Part shown: one piece after another, positions 52,381-61,656 of the stretch
Layout: every line of letters starts with the position of its first letter
How positions within the stretch are numbered: position 1 is the first letter of the stretch
DNA from: Rikenellaceae bacterium
GTDB taxonomy: Bacteria > Bacteroidota > Bacteroidia > Bacteroidales > Rikenellaceae
Direction: 5' to 3'
Assembly (NCBI GenBank): GCA_015059715.1
Contig: SUZV01000005.1
Span: 1-64,000 of the forward strand
DNA: 64,000 nt
Program-made: the position numbers and the translations under genes
The notes under the pieces: model-generated
The model's database searches: none
What the model saw: the letters and a program-made list of their open reading frames with translations, nothing else
What the model was told of the DNA's origin: nothing

Positions 52381-53625
52381 TTATCTCTTCGTTGTTAAGT
52401 TAGGTGCGCGGCTGATGCTGATAATCATGCCGAGGGCTATCGACATAGACATCAGCGACGAACCTCCGCGCGATATTAGTGGCAGGGTCTGTCCCGTCTC
52501 GGGGAGGAGGTTAACCTGCACCATAATGTGTAGCATCGCCTGGCAGGTGATAAGAAGACCTAAGCCTGCGGCTAAGAGCGTAGGGTAGGGCGTAGTACAC
52601 CGCCTACATATCTCTATCGAGCGGAATGTTATCCATAGGTATAGCAGCATAAGTACTAAGGCTGCTATTACACCATACTCCGAGGCGAAGAAGGCGTAGG
52701 CGTAGTCGCTCTCGGGGTGTATGACCACCGCGCGCGAGGTGCTATGTCCTGCACCCTCGCCCATAAGGCCTCCGTTGTGTATGGCTATCATCGCACGCTC
52801 GGTATCCGAGAGCTCGTAGACGTAGGACCTGTTGCCATCTGTCGTAAGCTCGGTTATCCAGCGCGTAAGGCGTGTAAAGCCCACGCTACCACGACCTATG
52901 CCCACCAGCGAGAGCAGCGTGAAGCCTATGATGGCCACCGAGGCTCCCACGACGAGGATTTTCAATATCTCGCGCTTAGGCACACGACCTATGTAGAGCA
53001 TGAGCAGCGAGGCGATGCCGATAATCGCAGCCGAGGAGATATGCGCAGGGGCGATAACGCCACATGCTACGATGACAGGACCCAATATTGGCCATGTATT
53101 CTCACGCAGTATCCTCTTCTGCTCTGCCGACCTTAGCTTAAACGATGTGGGCAGTAGCTTGATGTTGTGTATCGTAGACTGCCTATCCTCCATGCATCGC
53201 GCGAGCATCATAATGGTCGCTATCTTAAGTATCTCCGAGGGTTGGAACTTAAAGGGGCCTATAGGCAGCCAGCGTGCTGCGCCATTTGTTGTACTACCGA
53301 CGACATAGGTGGCCAAGGTGAGGAGTACGAAGAGCCAAAATAGTATCTTCGTAATACGCTGGTAGAAGGTGTAGTTTACCTTATGGGCGATGAATATCAT
53401 CGGCAGCGACATCACCATAATAAGCATCAACTGCTGGCGTAGCGACTCGGTAGTCGTCAGACTCGACGATATGTCGTAGACCATCTTTGCTGTCGAGGAG
53501 TAGACAACCAATACCGAGATGACGATAAGCACGGCGTAGATAATCCACAGCGTGCGGTCGCCCTCGAATATAGGTATGCGGCGTTGTGCCTCTCTTTGGC
53601 TATTATTGTGTCCCGTTACTTCCAT
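52381..53625 (-). CDS. ftsW: Lipid II polymerase / division protein FtsW
   Basis: 414 aa SEDS-family membrane protein with about ten helices; polymerises septal peptidoglycan with its partner PBP. A hydrophilic N-terminus (~1-25) is followed by helices beginning TLWIIYAVLIVISVLVV. The SEDS signature residues are in NGAARWLPIGPFKFQPSEILK (two halves, ~108-128), with GEGAGHSTSR and LPLISRGGSSLMS-type sequence near the end. It lies in the dcw cluster 2 nt after murD. The next dcw genes (murG, murC) do not follow. Confidence 0.95.
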   Translation of the reverse strand: MEVTGHNNSQREAQRRIPIFEGDRTLWIIYAVLIVISVLVVYSSTAKMVYDISSSLTTTESLRQQLMLIMVMSLPMIFIAHKVNYTFYQRITKILFWLFVLLTLATYVVGSTTNGAARWLPIGPFKFQPSEILKIATIMMLARCMEDRQSTIHNIKLLPTSFKLRSAEQKRILRENTWPILGPVIVACGVIAPAHISSAAIIGIASLLMLYIGRVPKREILKILVVGASVAIIGFTLLSLVGIGRGSVGFTRLTRWITELTTDGNRSYVYELSDTERAMIAIHNGGLMGEGAGHSTSRAVVIHPESDYAYAFFASEYGVIAALVLMLLYLWITFRSIEICRRCTTPYPTLLAAGLGLLITCQAMLHIMVQVNLLPETGQTLPLISRGGSSLMSMSIALGMIISISRAPNLTTKR

Positions 53626-53627
53626 CT

Positions 53628-54995
53628 CTATTTATCGAGTACGTTATTCTTTACCCACTCCTTAAATCTATGACCTCTATCCTCGTAGTTCTTGAAGAGG
53701 TCGAAACTTGCGCAGGCAGGCGATAGCAACACTGTGTCGCCTGCCGAGGCTACGTCGAGGGCCGCCTGCATAGCCTCCTCGAAGGTGTGGCAGTCGCAGA
53801 TAGTGGGTACTATGTCTGCAAATTCACGCTTTAGCTTGCTATTATCTAAGCCCATACATATCAGGGCCTTGACCTTGCGGCGTGCGAACTCCTTAACGGG
53901 GCCGTAGTCGTTGCCCTTGTCCGTACCCCCTGCAATCCATACCGTAGGACGCTTCATGCTCTCCAAGGCGTACCACACCGAGTCGACGTTGGTGGCCTTA
54001 GAGTCGTTTATCCACTCTATGTCGCCCGACGAGCCTGCGGGCTCAAGGCGATGCTCTACGGGATTGAAGTCGTATATCGAGCGTTTGATAACCTTTGAGT
54101 CGACACCTGCCGAGAGCGTAGCTAAGGCCGCCGCCATAGCGTTGTAGACGTTGTGCATACCCTCAATCTTCATCTTGCGCGTGTCGATGGTCACGCTGCG
54201 CGACCCCACAGTAGCCGTAAAGCTATGACCCTCAAGTATGGCATCACCATCGCCACTCGCTATTGCCGTGTTTATGGCAAAGGGGAGCTGGCGAGCCTTG
54301 AGTGTCGAGTCCATAGCGTCGAGCATCTGCTGCGTTGTGGCATCGTCGGCCGAGTATATGAAGGCATCTGCCGAGGTCTGGTTCTGCGTGATGCGCATCT
54401 TCGAGCGTGCGTAGTTCTCAAGCTTGTAATCGTAGCGGTCGAGGTGGTCGGGGGTGATGTTTGTAAGAACACCGATGTCGGCCTTAAACTTATAGCAGCC
54501 GTCGAGCTGGAACGAGCTAAGCTCTAAGACGTGCCAGAAGTACTTGTCGGTAGCTACCGAGTAGGCGAAACTCTCGCCTATGTTGCCGCCGAGCGACACC
54601 TTACGCCCTGCATCGACCATAATCTTGTAGATTAGCGACGTTGTTGTGGTCTTGCCATTCGAGCCTGTGATGCATATCGTCTTTGCCACACCCTTATAGC
54701 GTGCGGCAAACTCTATCTCCGAGATTATGGGTATGCCGTGCTGGCGTATCTTGACTACGATGGGTGCTGTCTCGGGGATGCCTGGTGACTTGATGACCTC
54801 ATCAGCGGCTAAGATGCGCTCCTCGGTATGCTGCCCCTCCTCGTACTCTACGCCCCACTCGTCAAGACGCTCCTTGAACTTTGGGGCTATCTTGCCCATA
54901 TCTGTTAGGAAGGTGTCAAACCCCTTCTTCTTGGCCAATATCGCCGAGCCGTAACCCGAGATACCACCTCCCAATACTACTATCTTACGTTTCAT
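53628..54995 (-). CDS. murD: UDP-N-acetylmuramoylalanine--D-glutamate ligase
   Basis: 455 aa cytosolic ligase adding D-Glu in peptidoglycan precursor synthesis. The N-terminal nucleotide-binding Rossmann segment begins VVLGGGISGYGSAILAKKKG. The ATP P-loop ITGSNGKTTTTSLIYK lies near 113-128, LSSFQLDGCYKFK and NITPDHLDRY follow, and the C-terminal domain has GGTDKGNDYGP and SPACASFDLFKNYEDRGHRF (near the end). The length is typical. It is followed by ftsW after 2 nt. Confidence 0.97.
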   Translation of the reverse strand: MKRKIVVLGGGISGYGSAILAKKKGFDTFLTDMGKIAPKFKERLDEWGVEYEEGQHTEERILAADEVIKSPGIPETAPIVVKIRQHGIPIISEIEFAARYKGVAKTICITGSNGKTTTTSLIYKIMVDAGRKVSLGGNIGESFAYSVATDKYFWHVLELSSFQLDGCYKFKADIGVLTNITPDHLDRYDYKLENYARSKMRITQNQTSADAFIYSADDATTQQMLDAMDSTLKARQLPFAINTAIASGDGDAILEGHSFTATVGSRSVTIDTRKMKIEGMHNVYNAMAAALATLSAGVDSKVIKRSIYDFNPVEHRLEPAGSSGDIEWINDSKATNVDSVWYALESMKRPTVWIAGGTDKGNDYGPVKEFARRKVKALICMGLDNSKLKREFADIVPTICDCHTFEEAMQAALDVASAGDTVLLSPACASFDLFKNYEDRGHRFKEWVKNNVLDK

Positions 54996-55030
54996 ATAGT
55001 GAATCTTTTTTGTTGCTTAGTTTAAACCTC

Positions 55031-56278
55031 CTACTGCATCTTGAGAGTTACGAGTGTCAATGCTGCCAGTAGCAGCGAGATGATAAAGAAGCGCATCATA
55101 ATCTTGGTCTCGAACAACCCCTTCTTCTGGTAGTGGTGGTGTAGGGGCGACATTAGCAGTATGCGACGACCCTCGCCATACTTGCGCTTTGTGTATTTGA
55201 AGTAACCGACTTGTAGCATCACCGATAGTGCCTCCACTAAGAAGATGCCGCAGAGCAGCGGTAGCAGCAACTCCTTGCGTATGCAGAGCGCGAAGACGGC
55301 GATGACACCTCCGATGGTCAGCGAGCCAGTATCGCCCATGAATATCTGTGCAGGGAAGGAGTTGTACCACAAGAAGCCTATCAGCGCACCTGCAAAGGCT
55401 GCGGCAAAGATGATAAGCTCGCCACTATCTGGAATGTACATAATATTCAGGTAGTCCGAGTATATTATGTGTCCCGACAGGTATGCCAAAATACCGAGTA
55501 CCAAGACTATCGGCACCGATACGCCCGTAAGTAGACCATCGATACCATCCGTTAGGTTAGCACCATTCGAGACCGCTGTGATCACGAAGATTGCAACGAC
55601 CATATAGAGTATCCACGCCAAGGTGTCATTGCCTCCAGTGAGTCGCTTGTAGTCGAGCATAGTATCCTTAAAGAAGGGTATGGAGGTCTTGGTGCTCTTC
55701 TCCGATATAGTACTAATAACCTGTCGCTCCTTGTAGCTGCTCACCACCTCGCCAGTCTCCACGTCGGTGATATTGTAGTGCTTGGTCTCGAAGTTCTTCT
55801 CGTGGATGACAATATCCTCCGAGAGCCACATCGTAGCACCCACGATGATGCCTAAGCCCACCTGTCCGACAATCTTGAAGCGTCCATTTAGTCCCTCTTT
55901 GTTATGGCGGAATACCTTGATGTAGTCGTCAAGGCCTCCGATAAAGCCGAGCCACAGCGTCGAGATGAGCATGAGGCGCACATATACATTCTCTAAGTCG
56001 CCAAAGAGAAGTACGGGGATGACCACAGCGAGGATGATGATAATGCCACCCATCGTTGGTGTGCCCTTCTTCTGAAGCTGACCCTCAAGGCCTAAGTCGC
56101 GGATATCCTCGCCTATCTGGCGACGCTTTAGGAAGCGGATGATATACTTACCAAAGACTATGGCTATGAGCAGCGATAGGATGATGGCCGCTGCCGAGCG
56201 AAACGACAGATACTCACCGATACGCATACCTGGCAGGTCGGTGTTCTCGTTCAAATATTCAAATAATCGGTATAGCAT
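55031..56278 (-). CDS. mraY: Phospho-MurNAc-pentapeptide translocase
   Basis: 415 aa integral membrane enzyme making lipid I. Conserved loops: [16 protein letters not shown] (~71-86), [12 protein letters not shown] with the aspartate pair (~116-127), NLTDGIDGL (~241-249) and the catalytic [13 protein letters not shown] near 375-387. It is longer than E. coli MraY (360 aa) because of a hydrophilic insert of ~55 residues around 160-215, a known Bacteroidetes trait. It lies between murE (30 nt) and murD (35 nt). Confidence 0.97.
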   Translation of the reverse strand: MLYRLFEYLNENTDLPGMRIGEYLSFRSAAAIILSLLIAIVFGKYIIRFLKRRQIGEDIRDLGLEGQLQKKGTPTMGGIIIILAVVIPVLLFGDLENVYVRLMLISTLWLGFIGGLDDYIKVFRHNKEGLNGRFKIVGQVGLGIIVGATMWLSEDIVIHEKNFETKHYNITDVETGEVVSSYKERQVISTISEKSTKTSIPFFKDTMLDYKRLTGGNDTLAWILYMVVAIFVITAVSNGANLTDGIDGLLTGVSVPIVLVLGILAYLSGHIIYSDYLNIMYIPDSGELIIFAAAFAGALIGFLWYNSFPAQIFMGDTGSLTIGGVIAVFALCIRKELLLPLLCGIFLVEALSVMLQVGYFKYTKRKYGEGRRILLMSPLHHHYQKKGLFETKIMMRFFIISLLLAALTLVTLKMQ

Positions 56279-56308
56279 TGCTAATTATAATTTCTCTGTA
56301 TTGGGGTA

Positions 56309-57769
56309 TTACATTGTATGTGTCGTGGCAAAGGCTGCACGCACCTCTTCGCGATCATCAAAGTGGTGTTTCGTGGTGCCTATAATCTGGTAATCCTCGT
56401 GACCCTTGCCTGCTACGACGATTATATCGCCCGCATGTGCCAACATCGCAGCTGTGCGGATGGCCTCGCGGCGGTCTGTGATGCGCAGGTAGTTGCTCTT
56501 GTCGGCTACGCCTGCAACCATATCGTCTAAGATGGCCTCGGCAGACTCTGTGCGCGGATTATCCGAGGTGAATATTGCCGTCGTAGCGTAGCGCAGAGCT
56601 ATGGCTGCCATCTCTGGACGCTTACTCTTGTCGCGGTCACCACCACAGCCACATACCACAACTACGCGCTGCTCGTCGCGGCGCAGCTCCTCGATAGTCT
56701 GAAGCACATTCTCCAAAGCATCGGGTGTATGGGCATAGTCGACAATGGCCATCGTGCGGTCCTCGGCGATGATGGTCTCGAAGCGTCCCGCTACGGGGCT
56801 AAGTCTTGATAGCGTGGTGAGGACATCTATCTTATCGATACCTAAGAGCGTAGCTGCAGCGTATACCGTAGTGAGGTTGTAGGCGTTAAAACGCCCTGTA
56901 AACTTCACCCACACCTCCTGATTATCGATAACTAAGAGCATCCCATCGGGGTGTAGCTCAACAATCTTGGTGCGATAGTCGGCCATCGAGCGTAGCGATA
57001 GGCGATAACCCTTTGCCGAGCAGTTCTGGAGCATAACCTCGCCGTTGCGGTCATCGATGTTTACTACCGCCCAGCTATCCTTGTCGAGGTTGTCGAAGAA
57101 GGACTTCTTGGCGCGTATATACTCCTTGTATGTGCCGTGATAGTCCAAGTGGTCGTGCGTGAGGTTGGTAAAGAGGCCTCCAGCGAAACGAAGTGCGTAG
57201 GTGCGATGCTGCACCAACGAGTGTGACGACACCTCCATAAAGCAGTACTCGCATCCGCAGTCGACCATCTGGCGCATCATGCAGTTAAGGCGTATAGCAT
57301 CGGGTGTGGTGTGTGTCGAGGCTATGCACTCCTCACCTATACGGTATACCACCGTAGAGATGAGTCCTGCCTTGTGACCCAAGGCCATAAACATATCGTA
57401 GAGGAGTGTTGCTGTCGTCGTCTTGCCATTTGTTCCCGTTACGCCCACAAGGCTTAGCTCGCGCGATGGGTGGTCGTAATATGCTGCTGCCATAGCCGCC
57501 ATAGCTATATTGCTATCCTCGACAACGGCGTAGCTTACGCCCTTAGCCCTCTCCTCGGGCATGCTCTCACACACGATAGCCACAGCACCGCTCGCCACAG
57601 CCGAAGCTATGTAGGTGTGGCCATCGCTCTGTGTGCCTCGCACAGCAAAGAAACAACTCCCTTGCTCCACAGCGCGCGAGTCGTAGACAAGCGAGCCGAT
57701 AACAGGGTTGCTACCATTCTCTATCTCTAACACTCGAACACCGTCGAGTAACTCATCAAATCGTTTCAT
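56309..57769 (-). CDS. murE: UDP-MurNAc-tripeptide synthetase, meso-DAP type
   Basis: 486 aa. The ATP-binding TGTNGKTTTA starts near 111 and the MurE DNPR motif is at about 403-406 (TSDNPRTES). DNPR is the mark of meso-diaminopimelate-adding enzymes, so the cell wall should contain meso-DAP. THTTPDAIRLN and the ending AGKGHEDYQI are also typical. It lies between the PBP gene (35 nt) and mraY. No murF is fused or adjacent, although murF often follows murE in other bacteria. Confidence 0.97.
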   Translation of the reverse strand: MKRFDELLDGVRVLEIENGSNPVIGSLVYDSRAVEQGSCFFAVRGTQSDGHTYIASAVASGAVAIVCESMPEERAKGVSYAVVEDSNIAMAAMAAAYYDHPSRELSLVGVTGTNGKTTTATLLYDMFMALGHKAGLISTVVYRIGEECIASTHTTPDAIRLNCMMRQMVDCGCEYCFMEVSSHSLVQHRTYALRFAGGLFTNLTHDHLDYHGTYKEYIRAKKSFFDNLDKDSWAVVNIDDRNGEVMLQNCSAKGYRLSLRSMADYRTKIVELHPDGMLLVIDNQEVWVKFTGRFNAYNLTTVYAAATLLGIDKIDVLTTLSRLSPVAGRFETIIAEDRTMAIVDYAHTPDALENVLQTIEELRRDEQRVVVVCGCGGDRDKSKRPEMAAIALRYATTAIFTSDNPRTESAEAILDDMVAGVADKSNYLRITDRREAIRTAAMLAHAGDIIVVAGKGHEDYQIIGTTKHHFDDREEVRAAFATTHTM

Positions 57770-57804
57770 ACAATCTCTAACTCAATCTCTATCTCAAATT
57801 TAAA

Positions 57805-60132
57805 CTACCTCTCCAAGGTTAGGTGTATAGATGCCGTAGTGCCTAACTTACGTCCAGGGGTGATACTTTGGCTCTTTATGCGACCACTTCCCGAGTGTGT
57901 AACCTCAAGACCAAAGCTTTCGAGCAGGTAGAGGGCATCCGTAAGGCCCATGCCTCGCACGTCGGGGACAATGCCCTCCTCTATGGCGATATCCACAATC
58001 GAGGCATCGCCTGCCTCGTTGTAGGCTATGCGGCTCCACTCGGCGTTACCATCCCTCTTATCGCTGGCCCCAATCTTTTGGGCACTACGTGTCACATACT
58101 CACTCTTACCACTCTTTATCGATACGGGCGAGAACTTACTCTCGGGAGTCTCCACCTCGGCATGCAGCGTGTGGTCCGTAGCGTATAGATACTCCATCAT
58201 GTCGGCAGCCACTGGCGCAGCAAGGTCGATACCGAAGTACGAGGGGTGTGAGCTCGTTGCCTGCTTACATATCGCCACCATGATGGTATACTTGGGCTGC
58301 TCCTGAGGCATCGTGCATATTATCGAGCCGTAGTAGTAGTCATCCTCAGGGCCATTCAGACCATTTTTCATCTGCTCGTGGTCTATGCGGCTCTCGGTGA
58401 CAAACGTAGACCATACCTGCGCAGTACCCGTCTTACAGCCAAACGGTATTGCCAGGTCCCTAAAGTAACGTCCTGTGCGCTCCGAGGCGGCAGCTAAGCA
58501 GGTGTCGAGGAGTGCTAAGGTTCTATCCGAGCACATCTTCTCGATGAGCGTGACCACAGGTTCGCGCTCTATGACCTCGCCATCGCGTTCAATGCGGTCT
58601 ACGAAGCGTGGTGCTACCATACGGCCCTCGTTGGCAACGCCATTGTAGAAGGTGAGCATGTGTATCGGTGGCACATCGAGCTCGTAGCCATAGGCTAAGC
58701 GTGGTAGGCGTGTAGAGGTGCTTCCTCGCTTGTTCCACTCTGGCGAGTCGGCCATAGTGAGTCGTCCGCGCTCCTCGCCATACTTCTCAAGGCCTATATA
58801 GTCGTTAAAGCGCAGCTTAGCCAAGAAGTTTGTATACTTTACAGGGTCATCCTTGAAGGTCTCGTAAACGGCCTTGGCAAAGTATACATTCGACGAGTGT
58901 GCAAAGCCATCCTTGAGTGTCACCATGCCATCACTATCCTTGCCCGCTGCGTCGTGCGAGTCCTCGACACGCGCATTGCCCACCTTTACGCCAAACTTAG
59001 GGCGCGAGTGCTCGGTGTTGACCTTGCTGTCGAGCGTATAGCCCCCAATCTCGAGAAGGGCCATTGCCGAGGCGAGCTTCATCGTCGAGCCAGGGCTCAT
59101 AGCGGTCTTAAGGGCGTGGTTGTTGACCCTCTCGCTATATGTTGTGCCGCGCTCTCGGGCCGCACCGAGGCTCACCATCGCGAGGATGTTGCCCGTCTTG
59201 ACCTCCATAACCATAGCCACACCAAACGAACCACACTGTCGACGCAAGAGGGTGTCTAACCTCTCGTGTGCTACGCGCTGAAGGCCTGCGTCGAGCGTGG
59301 TGATGACATTGGCACCGTTGACCACTGCGCGGTTATCCTCATCCTTGACCCTTGCCCAGAAGCCATGAGCTATCCACTGCTCCTTTGCTCGGCCATTAAC
59401 ACCTGCAAGGTAGTCGTTATAGAGTAGCTCAAGGCCTGTGCCTGGAACCTTCTTACCCTCGACAATGATGGTGTCGTAGCGACCTATGGTCTGTCGCGCG
59501 ATATCGCCCGACGGGTATAGACGCTTATCATTCGGATGGGTGCTAAAGACATAGCCCATGTTGCCATTAAAGATGGGGTAGCGGTGACGCATAACGTCCC
59601 ACTCCTCGATGGTTATACTACGTGGTAGAATCTTGACTGCGCGACGCTTCTTACCCTCGCGCGAACGCTCGGTAAGTAGCAGCTGGCGATATTTATCCGC
59701 TGTGATATGTTTGTAGCCGTGCTGCTTGGCATCCTCCTCGTTGAAGTGTGCTGCCAGCAGGCGAGAGAGTGAGTCTACGCTCTTGCGGTAAGCCTCATCG
59801 TTGGCCTCAATCATACCCTCGGACCCGAAGTCGAGAAGTATGTTGTACCTAAGGCTTGAGATAGCCAGAGGCTCGCCATCGCGCGAGAATATGGTGCCTC
59901 GGTGAGCCTCGATGTCGGTGCTGCGATAGATACCCTTATCCATAACCTCGGCGTTGTGCTTAACCGAGGGGCTGATGGCTACAATCCACACTATGCGCAC
60001 TATGACGCATATTCCGAGGATGATAAATAGGGCATAGAGCGACTTGACACGCGATATCACATCATAGTGTGGCGTGCGCTTCTGCTCTCTCTTCGTCTGT
60101 GACGAACTATTTTTATTACTCTGTTGCTCCAT
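57805..60132 (-). CDS. ftsI: Division transpeptidase PBP3/FtsI with PASTA domain
   Basis: 775 aa from the ATG at 60132, one base after the ftsL-like stop (TAG-T-ATG). One N-terminal membrane helix (~32-52), the PBP dimerisation domain with AHRGTIFSRDGEPLA near 75, and the transpeptidase domain. Its active serine is in SPGSTMK (SxxK, ~355), with HSSN (SxN, ~416) and KTGTAQ (~597). A single C-terminal PASTA domain (~710-775, VPDVRGMGLTDALYLLES) may bind peptidoglycan or aid localisation. It cross-links septal peptidoglycan with FtsW. It belongs to the dcw cluster. Confidence 0.94.
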   Translation of the reverse strand: MEQQSNKNSSSQTKREQKRTPHYDVISRVKSLYALFIILGICVIVRIVWIVAISPSVKHNAEVMDKGIYRSTDIEAHRGTIFSRDGEPLAISSLRYNILLDFGSEGMIEANDEAYRKSVDSLSRLLAAHFNEEDAKQHGYKHITADKYRQLLLTERSREGKKRRAVKILPRSITIEEWDVMRHRYPIFNGNMGYVFSTHPNDKRLYPSGDIARQTIGRYDTIIVEGKKVPGTGLELLYNDYLAGVNGRAKEQWIAHGFWARVKDEDNRAVVNGANVITTLDAGLQRVAHERLDTLLRRQCGSFGVAMVMEVKTGNILAMVSLGAARERGTTYSERVNNHALKTAMSPGSTMKLASAMALLEIGGYTLDSKVNTEHSRPKFGVKVGNARVEDSHDAAGKDSDGMVTLKDGFAHSSNVYFAKAVYETFKDDPVKYTNFLAKLRFNDYIGLEKYGEERGRLTMADSPEWNKRGSTSTRLPRLAYGYELDVPPIHMLTFYNGVANEGRMVAPRFVDRIERDGEVIEREPVVTLIEKMCSDRTLALLDTCLAAASERTGRYFRDLAIPFGCKTGTAQVWSTFVTESRIDHEQMKNGLNGPEDDYYYGSIICTMPQEQPKYTIMVAICKQATSSHPSYFGIDLAAPVAADMMEYLYATDHTLHAEVETPESKFSPVSIKSGKSEYVTRSAQKIGASDKRDGNAEWSRIAYNEAGDASIVDIAIEEGIVPDVRGMGLTDALYLLESFGLEVTHSGSGRIKSQSITPGRKLGTTASIHLTLER

Positions 60133-60133
60133 A

Positions 60134-60640
60134 CTACTTCTCAATCAATCTACTCTCCTTCGAGAGGTCTACGAGCTTTATGCCGTGACTCTCTAAGCGC
60201 GAGGTCACTGCACTCTTTGACGATAGGCCATATCGCTCCTCCTCCTTAAGCACTGAACGCTCGTGAAGCACCGATGCATACTTCTCTCTCTGGCGATATT
60301 CGCGAGTGGCATTTAGCGATACGAAGGTGAGGAAGATGCTAAAAAAACACATTATCGCTATCGCTATGAAGTAACGATAGTAGGGTAGCGTGCCGTCGGT
60401 GAGTATGCGGCCTGTGGTTATGAGCATCCAGGGGTTCTCAATCTCCTGCTCTACATGCTCCTTGGCGTGGATATCGGCAAATGGCTCTTCGTACTCTGTG
60501 TCGTAGATATCCTCTCGCTCTGTAGCCTCCTCGTGCCAACACTGCTCCTCTCTATCCTCGTCGCCGACGATGACTACTTCGCGCTTTATGCGCTCCTCGT
60601 CGTCGTATGCGTCGTCGTATGTATACTCTCTCTTTGACAT
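60134..60640 (-). CDS. FtsL-like division protein with acidic N-terminus
   Basis: 168 aa bitopic membrane protein. The first ~75 residues are strongly acidic and low-complexity (DDAYDDEERIKRE, EEATEREDIYDTEYEEP). A single helix follows (~89-108, FIAIAIMCFFSIFLTF), then a periplasmic coiled coil (~112-135) and a short tail (SHGIKLVDLSKESRLIEK). Size, topology and the position between rsmH and ftsI identify it as the FtsL counterpart that links FtsB/FtsQ to FtsWI; sequence similarity to classical FtsL is low. It is 16 nt after rsmH and 1 nt before ftsI. Confidence 0.82.
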   Translation of the reverse strand: MSKREYTYDDAYDDEERIKREVVIVGDEDREEQCWHEEATEREDIYDTEYEEPFADIHAKEHVEQEIENPWMLITTGRILTDGTLPYYRYFIAIAIMCFFSIFLTFVSLNATREYRQREKYASVLHERSVLKEEERYGLSSKSAVTSRLESHGIKLVDLSKESRLIEK

Positions 60641-60656
60641 TGCTTTTCGATTGTTG

Positions 60657-61577
60657 TTATGCCTCGTCGGCTACTCGCTCAGCTATGCGGAGGCGTGCGC
60701 TTCGCGAGCGTGGGTTAATCTCTATCTCCCTATCCGAGGGTACTATCGCCTTGCGCGTGATGAGCTTAAAGGGTGTCGCGGCACGGCCGAAGAAGTCTTT
60801 CTCTATCTTGCCCTCGCAGTTACCGCTACGCATAAAGTTCTTAACAAGCCTATCTTCGAGCGAGTGGTACGACATTACGACCAAGCGACCCTCGGGGTTT
60901 AGTAGCTTGAGGCTCTGCTCTAAGGCCATTTTAAGGGCCTCAATCTCGCCATTAAGCTCTATGCGCAGTGCCTGGAAGAGCTTGGTGAGAAACTTAGCCT
61001 CCTCCTTTGCAGGTGTGCAGGGCTTGACCGCCTCGACAAGCTCGGCTGTGGTGGTTATAGGTTGCTGCTCTCTGGCACGAACTATGCAGTTGGCAATCTT
61101 CCACGTGGTGTCTAACTCGCCATACTGGCTGAATATCTCGGCTAAGGCATCATTTGTGTATGTATTCACAATGTCGGCTGCGGTGCGTCCTGCACGTGAG
61201 TTCATGCGCATATCGAGGAGTGCCTCGCCACGAAACGAGAAGCCTCGGTGCTTGGCATCGAAGTGGTGTGACGACACGCCCAGGTCGGCAAGGATACCAT
61301 CCACGTGCTCTACGCCGCGCAGGCGCAGTGCTCCACGCACGAAGCGGAAGTTCGAGGCTATGAAGGTGTGGCGAGCATCATCGGGGGCGTTTGCCTCGGC
61401 ATCGGGGTCCTGGTCAAGCGAGTAGAGATGTCCCTCTGGTCCGAGGTGCTTAAGTATCTCGCGAGTATGACCTGCACCACCCATCGTGAGGTCAACATAT
61501 AGGCCATTAGGCTTTATGTTGAGTGCTTCGATGCAGTCGTCTAACATTACGGGAATATGGTATGTTTCGATGCCCAT
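60657..61577 (-). CDS. rsmH: 16S rRNA (cytosine-N4) methyltransferase RsmH
   Basis: 306 aa. Methylates C1402 of 16S rRNA. It starts MGIETYHIPVMLDDCIEAL, and SAM-binding DLTMGGAGHTREIL (~29-42), SLDQDPDA, GILADLGVSSHHFD and the ending INPRSRSARLRIAER are the family blocks. It is the first gene of the dcw cluster here; the mraZ gene that usually precedes it is missing, and the upstream neighbour is divergent. A -7-like TACTTTTG lies at 61601-61594 (minus), too close to the ATG for a long leader. Confidence 0.97.
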   Translation of the reverse strand: MGIETYHIPVMLDDCIEALNIKPNGLYVDLTMGGAGHTREILKHLGPEGHLYSLDQDPDAEANAPDDARHTFIASNFRFVRGALRLRGVEHVDGILADLGVSSHHFDAKHRGFSFRGEALLDMRMNSRAGRTAADIVNTYTNDALAEIFSQYGELDTTWKIANCIVRAREQQPITTTAELVEAVKPCTPAKEEAKFLTKLFQALRIELNGEIEALKMALEQSLKLLNPEGRLVVMSYHSLEDRLVKNFMRSGNCEGKIEKDFFGRAATPFKLITRKAIVPSDREIEINPRSRSARLRIAERVADEA

Positions 61578-61593
61578 TTTACAGTGGTTTTTA

Positions 61594-61601
61594 CAAAAGT
61601 A
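61594..61601 (-). promoter_or_regulatory. Possible -7 box for the dcw cluster
   Basis: TACTTTTG on the minus strand matches TAnnTTTG, about 16 bases before the rsmH ATG. There is no TTTG at the -33 distance, so this is tentative. Confidence 0.4.
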
Positions 61602-61656
61602 AAAAATAACGCCGCTAAGGTACTAAAAATTCAACAATTCTAACAAGTTTATTGCG

